A stretch of DNA of 32,344 bases from Myxococcota bacterium (GTDB taxonomy: Bacteria > Myxococcota_A > UBA9042 > DTJE01). Shown one piece after another: positions 1-11,361 of this stretch. Position 1 is the first letter of the stretch. Each line of letters starts with the position of its first letter. The stretch is taken from the NCBI GenBank assembly GCA_017997155.1, contig JAGOFO010000007.1, positions 1 through 32,344 on the forward strand. The letters run 5' to 3'. A model generated the notes under the pieces. It saw only the letters and a program-made list of their open reading frames with translations, was not told the DNA's origin and did no database searches. Position numbers and translations under genes: made by a program.

Positions 1-42
1 GCCCAGTAACAACAGCCTGTGCCTGAAAAACCAGTACAACAT
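1..42 (-). CDS. mreC: MreC N-terminus (partial, runs off the window)
   Basis: Only the first 14 codons are present, reading from 42 down to 1: the peptide is MLYWFFRHRLLLLG. A short positively charged stretch followed by a run of leucines is how MreC, the bitopic inner-membrane partner of MreB in the rod-shape complex, usually begins. The start lies 25 bases after the mreB stop, and mreB-mreC is the usual gene order. The Shine-Dalgarno is weak. The identification rests on position plus this short hydrophobic start, so it is an inference. Confidence 0.6.
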   Translation of the reverse strand, partial: MLYWFFRHRLLLLG

Positions 43-67
43 CGCATCCAACCGTCAGGCGACCTGC

Positions 68-1185
<1,118 letters not shown>

Positions 1186-1221
1186 AAGGTAATCCGGGAC
1201 GCGCCCGCGGGCCGGTTGCGT

Positions 1222-1250
1222 TTGACCATCGGCCACTTACCTGATAAAAC
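1222..1250 (+). promoter_or_regulatory. Candidate sigma-70 promoter for the 1292 lipoprotein
   Basis: TTGACC (1222-1227) and TAAAAC (1245-1250) are separated by 17 bases. This is back to back with the mreB promoter candidate, as expected for a divergent gene pair. Confidence 0.45.
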
Positions 1251-1291
1251 TACGACTTCGGAAATCCGTGAAAACCGGAGGAGAACCCCAG

Positions 1292-1810
1292 ATGTCAACG
1301 CGCACCATTTTCATGACCCTGTCCTGCATCGCGGTGATTGCCCTCGCGGCCGGCTGCTCCGGCTCGAAGAAGGCTGGTGAACAGGTGGCGTACGAACTGC
1401 CGGCGAAGCCCGACCTCCGCGCCAAATCGATCCCCGAAAAGTACGACGACGGCGTCCTGACCGTGTCCGGCGTGGTGAAGAATGCCGCCACCCTGAACGG
1501 GAATCCGGTGAAGGTTCGCGGCAAGGTCGCGAAGGTGAACGTCTGCACGCCCGGCGAGGTTTGCGCGGCCGAGGCGTCGGTCTTTTTGACCGACGATGTT
1601 GAAAACGCAAAGCGACTCCTGACCGTGATGGACCCGAGCGAGGGCCTTTACCATGATCTGGCCAAGGAATTCCAGGTCGGGCAGCTGGTGACGGTCGAGG
1701 GCAAGCTGTCGATGTGGTCGCTGACCGGCAGAACCATCAACATGGACGGGATCCTGCTGCTGGACAAGCCGAAAGAGGCTGAAACCGAGGAAGCCAAAGT
1801 CGAGAAGTAG
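1292..1810 (+). CDS. Small predicted lipoprotein, possible OB-fold
   Basis: A 172-residue protein with a lipoprotein signal peptide: MSTRTIF, a hydrophobic stretch, then the lipobox LAAGC with the lipidated Cys at residue 22. It is therefore expected to be anchored in the outer or inner membrane, facing the periplasm. The mature part reads VSGVVKNAATLNGNPVKVRGKV, then GQLVTVEGKLSMW, a pattern of short beta strands that resembles OB-fold nucleic-acid/oligosaccharide-binding domains of the tRNA_anti-like kind; that is inference only. Two Cys (VNVCTPGEVCAAE) could form a disulphide. The tail is Glu/Lys-rich. The ATG at 1292 is preferred over an upstream GTG because GGAGGA sits eight bases before it. 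Function unknown. Confidence 0.8.
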   Translation: MSTRTIFMTLSCIAVIALAAGCSGSKKAGEQVAYELPAKPDLRAKSIPEKYDDGVLTVSGVVKNAATLNGNPVKVRGKVAKVNVCTPGEVCAAEASVFLTDDVENAKRLLTVMDPSEGLYHDLAKEFQVGQLVTVEGKLSMWSLTGRTINMDGILLLDKPKEAETEEAKVEK

Positions 1811-1816
1811 GCCCGG

Positions 1817-2665
1817 TCAATCCTTCCTGAAGATAGCCTGACCCAATCTTATTTTTGAACCTATACCCGGATGAACCGGCCTGCAGCCACCGTCGCCGAC
1901 CAGGACTATGACCGTGGAACCGAGGTTGAACACACCATACTCGTCTCCGCGTGTGCACGGCAGCGGATCTGTGTAGATCGAGGTTCCCCACGCCTTCTTC
2001 GTGTTCGAGACGACGTCGGAAAACGAAAGGGAGATCCGGCCGACGCTGGTGGCCCCAACCATTACCAGCCCGACGCGCGTGGAACCGGTATCTATGATCC
2101 CGGAAACGCGTTCGTTGGCGCAGAAGACGTTGTCGAACAAGCCAAGCACGCGAGGAGCAACCGACAGCAGTCCGCCGGGAATGTGACGAAGGCTGCGGAC
2201 ATGTCCCGAAACCGGAAAATGAACACGATGATAGTCGCCAGGGCTGAGATAGATGGTCAGATACCACCCTCCATCGAAGCGCGACGCATCGGTCGGACCG
2301 GAAGAAGATTCCCCGAGCAGTTCGGAGAGCCGATACTCGATGCCTTTGGCCTGGAAAAGCATGCCGTCGGTTATTCTGCCAGCCGTCTGAACCATGCCGT
2401 CGCAGGGTGAGATCACCGTCGAGGGATCCGGATCCAGCGGTCTGGCGTCAGCCTTGAGGCGCCTGGTGAAGAATGCGTTGAAAGAATCGAACCCGCCGGG
2501 AGGGATCACGGCCTCTTCCAGGTTGACCCCGAACCTTTTCACCCAGAAACTCATCAGGGCCGACTGGGCCGGTGTCCATCCGAGATCGGACAAATGACCA
2601 AGAATTCTGGACTGAGTCCGTGTTGAAACGGCGCGGAAGGCCATCTTCCTGAGCTGACGCAGCAT
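1817..2665 (-). CDS. psd: Phosphatidylserine decarboxylase
   Basis: This 282-residue membrane-associated enzyme converts phosphatidylserine to phosphatidylethanolamine, the last step of the main PE pathway. Visible hallmarks are SPCDG (Asp89), DYHRVHFP (His146/His149) and LGST at 248-251. The family self-cleaves within LGST, and the Ser (250) becomes the N-terminal pyruvoyl cofactor of the alpha chain; Asp, His and Ser form the processing triad. The open frame extends further upstream to 3172 but overlaps the kinase gene out of frame and is not family-like; MLRQLRKMAF at 2665 follows AGAGG. It starts 14 bases after the PfkB gene and is probably the last gene of a four-gene operon. Confidence 0.95.
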   Translation of the reverse strand: MLRQLRKMAFRAVSTRTQSRILGHLSDLGWTPAQSALMSFWVKRFGVNLEEAVIPPGGFDSFNAFFTRRLKADARPLDPDPSTVISPCDGMVQTAGRITDGMLFQAKGIEYRLSELLGESSSGPTDASRFDGGWYLTIYLSPGDYHRVHFPVSGHVRSLRHIPGGLLSVAPRVLGLFDNVFCANERVSGIIDTGSTRVGLVMVGATSVGRISLSFSDVVSNTKKAWGTSIYTDPLPCTRGDEYGVFNLGSTVIVLVGDGGCRPVHPGIGSKIRLGQAIFRKD

Positions 2666-2679
2666 CGACCGAAGACCTC

Positions 2680-3612
2680 TCAGATGTCCATGTCGGCAAG
2701 TATGCGATCGCCGTCGACGTTTGTCATTTCCACATACGATTTCAATCGTGCCGCTACATCTGACGGCCTCACCCTGCCAAACGCCCGCGGCCCGAATCCC
2801 TCTACGCAGAACGAGGCCATGACCGTGCCGACGGCGAGCGCCCGCCTGACGGCGAAAACGTCGAAATCCGCGATCCGATCCAGATATGACAGGGTGCCAC
2901 CGGCAAAGGAATCGCCGGCGCCGGTCGGATCGACCACCGTCTGAACAGGAAACGCGGGATAGAGCTTGATTCCGGCGGAATCGAACAGGATGGCTCCATG
3001 CTCGCCCTTCTTGATCACAAGCGCCTTCACGCCCATCTTCAAGACCGCGGCCGCGGCATGGAACACGTTGTGTTCGCCGGTGAGCTGCCTCACCTCGTCG
3101 TCGTTCAAGAACAGAAGGCTGGTTCGGGGCAGCATCGACACGAACTCCGCCCTGAACATGTCGATCCAGCACTCGATGGTATCGAGCGCCACAAATCTCG
3201 CGCCCGTCATCTGACGAAGCACCAGCTTCTGAAGGTCCGGCTTGATGTTGCCCAGGCAGACCACGTCGGAATCCCGCAACTCGGGCGGGATCACCGGGCT
3301 GAACTCTGCGAAGACACCCACGGAGGTCTTCAGTGAGTCCCGTCCGATCAGGTCGTCGTGATACCTTGCGTGCCAGCGGAACGTCTCGCCCTGCCGGCGC
3401 TCGATGAACGATGTGTCGATTCCGCGGGCCCGGATAAAGGCCATATCGTCTTCAGGAAAGTCGGTGCCGACAACGCCGACAATGACCGGACGCGCCAGGA
3501 AGGACGCCGCCGTGGAAAACCACGTGGCCGATCCGCCCAGAACCTCAACCGGTTCCCTGCCGGGCAGTTCAATGACATCGTAAGCAACCGAACCGACAAC
3601 AAGAAGACTCAT
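2680..3612 (-). CDS. PfkB/ribokinase-family carbohydrate or nucleoside kinase
   Basis: A 310-residue cytoplasmic kinase of the PfkB fold, which phosphorylates sugars, nucleosides or related alcohols with ATP. The N-terminal glycine motif GGSAT (26-30) and the C-terminal signature DPTGAGDSFAGG (from 228) are both present; Asp234 of GAGD is the expected catalytic base. The substrate cannot be read from the sequence. It sits between mtnP and psd in an apparent operon, so a role in handling ribose or adenosine released by methylthioadenosine breakdown is possible but unproven. The start MSLLVVGSVAYD at 3612 matches the family; the 14 codons upstream do not. Confidence 0.88.
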   Translation of the reverse strand: MSLLVVGSVAYDVIELPGREPVEVLGGSATWFSTAASFLARPVIVGVVGTDFPEDDMAFIRARGIDTSFIERRQGETFRWHARYHDDLIGRDSLKTSVGVFAEFSPVIPPELRDSDVVCLGNIKPDLQKLVLRQMTGARFVALDTIECWIDMFRAEFVSMLPRTSLLFLNDDEVRQLTGEHNVFHAAAAVLKMGVKALVIKKGEHGAILFDSAGIKLYPAFPVQTVVDPTGAGDSFAGGTLSYLDRIADFDVFAVRRALAVGTVMASFCVEGFGPRAFGRVRPSDVAARLKSYVEMTNVDGDRILADMDI

Positions 3613-3680
3613 GGATGACTCCGATATGGACGTCCAGCCTCGGTCACCGGGCAAGAAGCACCTGTGGCGCCCGGGACGAG

Positions 3681-4565
3681 TCAGTCATTCCGGAAATACC
3701 TTCCCACGACCGGCTCCAGACGTTCGATCGCCTCTGCCGGTATGCACTGACGACTGGTCAGAAACGCGTGGCGCAGCGAGTCTCCGCACCCGCAGGGCGA
3801 AGCGGAATCAAGACGCGTGATGGCGCCAAGAATCAGTTCACGGGCACGCGCGGTTCCGGCCGCAAGACGCTCGACCACCGACGCGCACGACACGTCGTCC
3901 TCTTCTTCGTGCCAGCAGTCGAAATCAGTCGGAAGCGCGATGGTCGCGTAGCAGATCTCGGCCTCACGGGCCAGTTTGGCCTCGGTCGCGTTGGTCATGC
4001 CGATCACCGCGACGGAAACCTTTTCGTGCCCTTCGGAAGCGCCGATCTCACGATAGGAATGGGATTCGGCCCGCGACGAAAACTGGGGGCCCTCGATGCA
4101 GACGTATGTGCCGCCGTCAACCACATCCATTCCGATCTGGCTGGCGGTCGCCAGCAGAAGCTCCCTTAACGAGGGACAGAAGGGATCGGCCATGCTGACG
4201 TGGGCGACCAGTCCGTTGCCGAAGAAAGTGTTCTGGCGGTGAATCGTGCGATCGATCAGCTGGTCCACGATGACCGGCCTGGACAGCGCGATATCCTTTC
4301 TCATGCTGCCCACGGCGCTGGCCGAAAAGATCCGATCCACACCCAGTTTCTTCAACGCCCATATGTTCGCGCGACACGGCACTTCAGTCGGGAGAAGACG
4401 GTGTCCGCGTCCATGTCTCGGAAGAAACGCGATCTCGCGGTCTCCCATCCGGCCGACGGTAATCGCGTCAGACGTGGCTCCGAGCGGCGTTGGCACCGTC
4501 ACCTCGTGAACGTCGGTCAGGGAGTCCATGAAGTAGAGACCGGTTCCACCGATTATGCCAATCAT
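3681..4565 (-). CDS. mtnP: S-methyl-5'-thioadenosine phosphorylase
   Basis: A 294-residue enzyme that splits methylthioadenosine with phosphate into adenine and methylthioribose-1-phosphate, recycling the by-product of polyamine and related S-adenosylmethionine-dependent pathways. The start IGIIGGTGLY, the phosphate-binding PRHGRGH (49-55), the CIEGPQFSSRAES segment, IGMTNATEAKLARE and the purine-site TDFDCW are all as in MTA phosphorylases; the TDxDCW form favours MTA phosphorylase over general purine nucleoside phosphorylases. Only 23 bases separate it from the upstream zinc-ribbon gene and 68 from the downstream kinase. The next methionine-salvage enzymes are not in the window. Confidence 0.93.
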   Translation of the reverse strand: MIGIIGGTGLYFMDSLTDVHEVTVPTPLGATSDAITVGRMGDREIAFLPRHGRGHRLLPTEVPCRANIWALKKLGVDRIFSASAVGSMRKDIALSRPVIVDQLIDRTIHRQNTFFGNGLVAHVSMADPFCPSLRELLLATASQIGMDVVDGGTYVCIEGPQFSSRAESHSYREIGASEGHEKVSVAVIGMTNATEAKLAREAEICYATIALPTDFDCWHEEEDDVSCASVVERLAAGTARARELILGAITRLDSASPCGCGDSLRHAFLTSRQCIPAEAIERLEPVVGRYFRND

Positions 4566-4588
4566 CTCAACCCCCGGGCGAAGGTATG

Positions 4589-4861
4589 CTACTCCTCGCC
4601 AATCTCCTCGTCGGACATCTCCTCCGTCGAGTCGAGATCCTCGATCGGAAGCTCTTCGTCCTCAAGGGTCGGAGCGGCATCGTCGTCTTCCTCGATAATC
4701 TCGTCATCAGCGGGAAGCGACACCGCCGCCGTCGTCTCCGGCGGCTTCGACACGTCGGTGCCACACCGCGGGCACAGAGGCGGATTCCGCTTCATGTCGT
4801 AGAACTTGCATCCACACTCGAAACACGAGTGTCTTTCACCGAACTTTTCCCTGTCAACCAT
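4589..4861 (-). CDS. Small zinc-ribbon protein with acidic tail (FYDLN-type)
   Basis: A 90-residue protein. Residues 1-40 hold a two-knuckle zinc ribbon: CFECG then CPRCG, with the sequence CGCKFYDMKRNPPLCPRCG between, close to the 'FYDLN' acid-rich family found widely in proteobacteria. The remaining half is almost entirely Asp/Glu with few positive residues and is probably disordered. The molecular role of this family is not established. It is the first gene of the zinc ribbon-mtnP-pfkB-psd run and is divergent from groEL across a 234-base spacer. Confidence 0.85.
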   Translation of the reverse strand: MVDREKFGERHSCFECGCKFYDMKRNPPLCPRCGTDVSKPPETTAAVSLPADDEIIEEDDDAAPTLEDEELPIEDLDSTEEMSDEEIGEE

Positions 4862-4907
4862 CGAAAACCTCGATTCCAGGAGTCTGTCGAAAGTACAGGA
4901 CGCGCTA

Positions 4908-6688
<1,781 letters not shown>

Positions 6689-6698
6689 CCGACCCTAA

Positions 6699-8393
6699 CT
6701 ATCCGAACTCCTTGAATAATTCCGAAACCTGATGCGCGGTGCCGATCGCTATCAACCTGGCTTCGGGGCCTATGATCGTATCCGGCCCGGGAATGACCGT
6801 TTTATCGCCGATCTGCATGCCAATCACGTTAACGCCGGTCCGGGCGCCGATATTGTTCTCGCGCAAAGTCTTCCCGGTCATCGAGACAGGTGCGCTGAAG
6901 ACATGGAACTCCACGTCGCTGCCCAGGAATACGAAGTCCCTGCCCTGCAGGATTGAAAGGACCGACTCCTGACCCAGCGAGGAGTAGCTGAGCACGAAGT
7001 CCGCGCCGGCGCGGTGAATCGATTCGATGTTCCGGTCGTGAGTGATGCGGGAGACGATCCTGATCTCCGGCTTCAGCTTGCGGAAATAAATGCACAGATA
7101 GGCGTTGGTGGAATCGTCGTTGGTGGTCAGGACGACCGACGCCGCCTCGGCGATCCCTGCCTGGTCGAGCGTGTCGCGGTCAGCCGCCTCTCCAACAAAT
7201 ACCTGGTCCACAAGACCGGCCGACTTCGCCGCCTCCGCGGGATCCCGCTCGATCAGATGCACCATTAGTCCCTTGGCTTTCAAAGCGACTGCCGTCGCCC
7301 GCCCGACCCTGCCGCCTCCCAGAACGATCACGGGGCCGCTGTGGGAGCAGCTCGTGCGGACGAGCTCGTTCAGGGTCTCGATCTGTGCAGACGAACAGAC
7401 CACGACCGGAATACTCCACTGATCGAGCACCGTGTCCGACCTGACCGGTCTGAGCTGTCCACGCTCCCACATGCCGACCACGTTCACGCCGGTCTTCTGT
7501 CTGAGACCGGTCTCGGCCAGCGTCTGGCCCGCAAGCGTGGTGCCGAAAACAGGAAACTCGCCAATCAGAAGACTCTTGAAGCTGCCGATCACATGAACCG
7601 AACTTGCCGTCGACTCGACACGGTTCGCGAGTTGCTCTCCCAGTCGCTGCTTGAGCGACAGAACGTTTGTAGCACCAGCCAATTCGAGCAGGTCCCTGGA
7701 CTCAAGATTTTCGGCGGTCGCGATGATCGGAACCGACGGGCATATCTCGCGCACGGTCAAAATGATGTTGGTGTTCGCGGCATCGCCCTGGGACGCGAAG
7801 ACCGCCCTGGCCCTTTCGATCGCGGCGGCTTCGTAAGTCTTAATGGAGTCCATCTCACCGGTAAGCACGGGTACGCCTTCGACGAAAAGCTCGTTCGCGC
7901 GCACGGGGTCAGGTTCAAGGACGAAATATGGGATTCCGAGCAGCGTCAGACGATCCGCCAGCCCGCGTTCTATCGAATCCCATGCCGTGAAAAGCAGGTG
8001 TCCCGCCGTTCCCAGCGGAACCCTTCGCGGCGCCTGTGTCCTGATGTGGGCATCCAGCCACGGCGCGTAGAAGAACCTGATGAAGGCGAAAGGGAGAACT
8101 ATCAATAGAAGGAAGATCCCCGACATCAGAACGAAGATGCTGAAGATCCTTCCGAGGTCGCTCTCGAACGTGATGTCTCCGAAGCCCAATGTAGACATGA
8201 CTGTCAGGGTCCAGTAAAACCCTGTCACCCATGAATAATCACGGCCCTCGCTGACCATGATCACGTGAAACACCAGCGAGAAAAGGACTATGACTATCGC
8301 CAGAAAGGCCAGGTATCTCGCGAACGCCTTCAGATTGCTGCGGGACTGGTGCTTCTCAAGCATGTAACTGAGGTGACTACCCAGAAACTTCAT
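6699..8393 (-). CDS. Two-TM potassium channel with two RCK (TrkA-N/TrkA-C) units
   Basis: A 564-residue inner-membrane protein. Segment TM1 is about residues 25-47, the selectivity filter is TLGFGD (68-73; a variant of TVGYGD), and TM2 is about 82-108. The cytoplasmic part holds a first RCK unit (about 128-340) whose glycine motif is degenerate (GHLLFTAWDS), and a second (about 353-555) with an intact Rossmann motif VLGGGRVGRATAV. This is the plan of ligand-gated K+ channels such as GsuK/MthK relatives, in which RCK domains bind nucleotides or ions and open the pore. MKFLGSHLSY at 8393 follows a G-run, 16 bases after the ABC-F stop; the two genes are likely co-transcribed. It converges with groEL. 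Confidence 0.9.
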   Translation of the reverse strand: MKFLGSHLSYMLEKHQSRSNLKAFARYLAFLAIVIVLFSLVFHVIMVSEGRDYSWVTGFYWTLTVMSTLGFGDITFESDLGRIFSIFVLMSGIFLLLIVLPFAFIRFFYAPWLDAHIRTQAPRRVPLGTAGHLLFTAWDSIERGLADRLTLLGIPYFVLEPDPVRANELFVEGVPVLTGEMDSIKTYEAAAIERARAVFASQGDAANTNIILTVREICPSVPIIATAENLESRDLLELAGATNVLSLKQRLGEQLANRVESTASSVHVIGSFKSLLIGEFPVFGTTLAGQTLAETGLRQKTGVNVVGMWERGQLRPVRSDTVLDQWSIPVVVCSSAQIETLNELVRTSCSHSGPVIVLGGGRVGRATAVALKAKGLMVHLIERDPAEAAKSAGLVDQVFVGEAADRDTLDQAGIAEAASVVLTTNDDSTNAYLCIYFRKLKPEIRIVSRITHDRNIESIHRAGADFVLSYSSLGQESVLSILQGRDFVFLGSDVEFHVFSAPVSMTGKTLRENNIGARTGVNVIGMQIGDKTVIPGPDTIIGPEARLIAIGTAHQVSELFKEFG

Positions 8394-8409
8394 ATTCCCC
8401 CCGCCGAGT

Positions 8410-10395
8410 TCAGGACTCCTCGAGTTCCCTTGCCGACAGCTCCTCGGCCGCGGCCGTCCACTCATCGAAAACGGTATCCAGCGTCGCCCTCAGATCGCGG
8501 GCCTTCTCGCTCACCTGTCTGGCTCGTTCCAGATCCTCGTAAAGCGAGGGAGAAACAAGTTCATCCTCGACTATCTTGAGTTCGGCCTCAAGGTCAGAAA
8601 TCCTTTTCTCGAATGCCTCGACACGATCACGGAGAGGCTTCAGCATCCGGTAGAGCCTGTTTCGTCTCTCCGCCTCGTCACGCCTGCGATCGCGCTCCGC
8701 CGCCCTGCGCGGCGCCGCCCCCTGGTCCGGTTCCCGACGAGCGTCCGCGGGAGGAGCCAGCAGACCACCCGTCTTTGAAAGATAATAGCTGTAGTTTCCT
8801 TCCCATCGCGTCGCCTTTCCATCCTTCAATTCAACCGTCGTGGTGGCGACGTTGTCCATGAAGCGACGGTCGTGAGTCGTGAAGATCACCGCTCCCGTGT
8901 GCTGCTTCATCGCGGACTCGAGGATCTCGCGCGATGCGATGTCGAGATGGTTGGTAGGTTCGTCGAGAACCAGTATCCCGAATGGCTGCAGAAGAAGCCG
9001 CGCCAGAATCAACCTCGCCTTCTCGCCGCCTGAAAGCGAAACGACCTTCTTGTCATAGTCGTCGTCCGAAAACAGAAAAGCGCCCAGAATGGACCTGACA
9101 TGCGGGGCAGTCGAAAAGTCGGCCACTTCCAGCATCGTCTGCTCGACGGTCCTCTCGGGGGTCAGGATCTCGTAGGAATCCTGCGCGAAGTATCCGACAC
9201 CAACGTTGTCCTGAACGACAACCCTGCCCGCGTCCGCCGCTGTCCTGCCGGCGCACAGCCTCAGCAGCGTGGACTTGCCGGCGCCATTGAGTCCGATCAG
9301 ACACATCCTCTCGCCACGATGGAGTCTCAGGTTCAGATCCCTGAACACCACCCGATCGCCGTACTGGCGGGTGACATCCTCGACACTCAGCGCCAGGTCC
9401 GGCGTCCGCGGCGGCACCGGAAAACGAAAATGCACCTTCCTCAAGGAACCCGGCGGTTCGATGCGCTCGATCTTTTCGAGCGCCTTCATCCGCGACTGCG
9501 CGGCCGACGCACTGGAAAGTCTGGCCCGGTTGCGCGCGATGTAGTCTTCCATCTCCGCGATCCGCTGCTGCTGTTCCTCGTAGCGTTTCCACTGCAGTTC
9601 GACCCAGCGCGCCCGTTCCTCGACGTAACGGTCGTACACCGGCAGCGAAGGGTCGCCACCGAAATCGGTGGCCCCGTTGGGCCCGACCTCGACAACGTGT
9701 GTGACGGTACGGTTCAAGAATTGTCTGTCGTGGGCAATCATCACGACCGAGCCCTTGAAGGACGTCAGGTATTCCTCGAACCAGAGAATGCCTTCCAGAT
9801 CGAGGTGGTTGGTCGGTTCGTCAAGCAGCAGAAGGTCCGGTTCGTCCAGCAGGAGCCTGGCCAGTTCGACGCGCATCAGCAGACCGCCCGACAGCGAATT
9901 CAAGGGTCGGTCGACATCGGCGGGTTCAAAACCAAGCCCGACCAGGATCGCCCTGGCCCTGGCCGGCATGTGATCGGCATCCGCCGCCAGAAGCCGGTCG
10001 TCGATCCAAGCCAGCTTCTTCGCAAGTGAAACATGGATCTCGTCGCTGTCGTGACCGTGTCCCAGCGCATCAAGTTCCGCCAGGCAGGCAGCCTTGTCCC
10101 TGAGAAGCGCGCCGACACCGCGAGCCTTCTCAACACAATAGTCGGCCAGCCCCATGGTCCCGGCCCCGGAAGGATGCACCTCCTGGGGGAGATACCCAAT
10201 CCGCAGGTTTTTCTGAATCTCGACTCTGCCCGAGTCAGGCCCAATCTCGCCCAGGATGACCCTGAAGAGCGTCGTCTTGCCAGTGCCGTTTGGGCCGACC
10301 AGGCCCAGTCGATCGCGCGGATTGATACGCAGATTCACACCCGCGAACAGAACGCGCGAACCAAACGACTTCTTGATATCGATAAGGTCAATCAT
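8410..10395 (-). CDS. ABC-F family ATPase (Uup/YheS type)
   Basis: A 661-residue soluble protein with two ABC ATPase domains and no membrane segment, hence ABC-F: these proteins act at the ribosome (translation factors or antibiotic-resistance proteins). Domain 1 has GPNGTGKTT (34-42), an LSGGLLMRVELARLLL signature and LLLDEPTNHLD; domain 2 has GLNGAGKST, LSGGEKARLILARLLL and LVLDEPTNHLD. Between them lies the interdomain linker with an arginine/alanine-rich helix. The last 110 residues are a charged coiled coil, as in Uup/YheS relatives. The frame is open 46 codons upstream, but MIDLIDIKKSFG at 10395 is the family start; its Shine-Dalgarno is weak. Divergent from rpe. Confidence 0.93.
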   Translation of the reverse strand: MIDLIDIKKSFGSRVLFAGVNLRINPRDRLGLVGPNGTGKTTLFRVILGEIGPDSGRVEIQKNLRIGYLPQEVHPSGAGTMGLADYCVEKARGVGALLRDKAACLAELDALGHGHDSDEIHVSLAKKLAWIDDRLLAADADHMPARARAILVGLGFEPADVDRPLNSLSGGLLMRVELARLLLDEPDLLLLDEPTNHLDLEGILWFEEYLTSFKGSVVMIAHDRQFLNRTVTHVVEVGPNGATDFGGDPSLPVYDRYVEERARWVELQWKRYEEQQQRIAEMEDYIARNRARLSSASAAQSRMKALEKIERIEPPGSLRKVHFRFPVPPRTPDLALSVEDVTRQYGDRVVFRDLNLRLHRGERMCLIGLNGAGKSTLLRLCAGRTAADAGRVVVQDNVGVGYFAQDSYEILTPERTVEQTMLEVADFSTAPHVRSILGAFLFSDDDYDKKVVSLSGGEKARLILARLLLQPFGILVLDEPTNHLDIASREILESAMKQHTGAVIFTTHDRRFMDNVATTTVELKDGKATRWEGNYSYYLSKTGGLLAPPADARREPDQGAAPRRAAERDRRRDEAERRNRLYRMLKPLRDRVEAFEKRISDLEAELKIVEDELVSPSLYEDLERARQVSEKARDLRATLDTVFDEWTAAAEELSARELEES

Positions 10396-10455
10396 GGCGC
10401 CGAAGGTTAACCGATCGCGGCCCCTGATGGAATATCGGAAGATCGACGGGAAGGG

Positions 10456-10484
10456 TTGCCCGATGGACGGCGGAATGCTATCAA
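10456..10484 (+). promoter_or_regulatory. Possible sigma-70 promoter for rpe/tRNA-Pro
   Basis: TTGCCC (10456-10461) and TATCAA (10479-10484) are separated by 17 bases. Each matches consensus at four of six positions. Confidence 0.35.
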
Positions 10485-10551
10485 TGGCAGCACAGGGGAT
10501 TGGTGCCGTGTGAATTGAAGGTCGAGTTATCATCCCCGGGAGGCAGTATCA

Positions 10552-11232
10552 ATGGGTTCTGGAAAACATCCGTTCAATCTGAAGGTCTCTCCGTCGATTA
10601 TCGCCGGAAATCAGGGCCGCCTCGCCGACGAGGTCATCGCCCTGGAGGCCGCCGGAGCCGACATGATTCACCTGGACATCATGGACGGGCACTTTGTTCC
10701 AAACCTGACGATGGGACCAGGTGTCGTCAAGGATCTCAGGCCACATGCCAGGATTACGTTCGACACGCACCTGATGCTTCAGGAACCGTGGCGTTACATC
10801 GAGGCGTTCGCCCGCGCCGGATCGGACAGGATAGGCATTCACGTAGAGATCGAGCAGTCACGGATCCGACCTTCGCTCAAGATGATCCGAGACCTCGGCG
10901 TGTCACCGGGCATTGTCATCAATCCGCCCACTCCGGCCGAGAGCCTGTTCGAGTATCTGGATCTGGTGGACTTCGTGCTGGTCATGACGGTCAACCCCGG
11001 TTTCTACGGTCAGTCTCTTATTCCGGAAGCTCTTGACAAACTGGCCGTGCTGCGACAAAATCCCGTCGCTTTGAGTCGGAACATCACGTTCCAGGTCGAC
11101 GGCGGGGTCAACGCGTCCAATATCGGGCGGGTGGCCAGGGCCGGGGCCGACGAGGTCGTTGGTGGTGCGGCGGTTATGAAGGCTGCCAATTACCGCGAGG
11201 CGATCGACCTGCTGCGACGTGGTGGTGACTGA
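10552..11232 (+). CDS. rpe: Ribulose-phosphate 3-epimerase
   Basis: A 226-residue TIM-barrel metalloenzyme that interconverts ribulose-5-phosphate and xylulose-5-phosphate in the pentose-phosphate pathway. The family signatures are clear: VSPSIIAGN near the start, HLDIMDGHFVPNLTMGP (metal-binding His/Asp and first catalytic Asp), DTHLMLQEP, VMTVNPGFYGQ and the phosphate-binding VDGGVN...GGAAV. Length is normal. ATG 10552 follows GGGAGG. The tRNA-Pro gene begins nine bases after the stop and may share the transcript. Confidence 0.96.
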   Translation: MGSGKHPFNLKVSPSIIAGNQGRLADEVIALEAAGADMIHLDIMDGHFVPNLTMGPGVVKDLRPHARITFDTHLMLQEPWRYIEAFARAGSDRIGIHVEIEQSRIRPSLKMIRDLGVSPGIVINPPTPAESLFEYLDLVDFVLVMTVNPGFYGQSLIPEALDKLAVLRQNPVALSRNITFQVDGGVNASNIGRVARAGADEVVGGAAVMKAANYREAIDLLRRGGD

Positions 11233-11241
11233 CAGTACAAA

Positions 11242-11315
11242 CGGGGCGTAGCGCAGTCTGGTAGCGCACATGGTTCGGGACCATGGAGTCGCTGGTTCGA
11301 ATCCAGTCGCCCCGA
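11242..11315 (+). tRNA. tRNA-Pro (anticodon CGG)
   Basis: A full cloverleaf can be drawn. The acceptor stem pairs CGGGGCG (11242-11248) with CGCCCCG (11308-11314), with discriminator A at 11315. The D arm contains AGCGCAGTCTGGTAGCGC, the anticodon stem CATGG/CCATG encloses TTCGGGA, giving anticodon CGG, and the T arm has GGTTCGAATCC. The C1-G72 end and overall sequence are typical of bacterial tRNA-Pro. The 3' CCA is not encoded (the genome reads CCG after the discriminator). Confidence 0.96.
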
Positions 11316-11361
11316 CCGATTCAACTTCAATCAATCCATCACACATGTACGCCCGCGTGCC

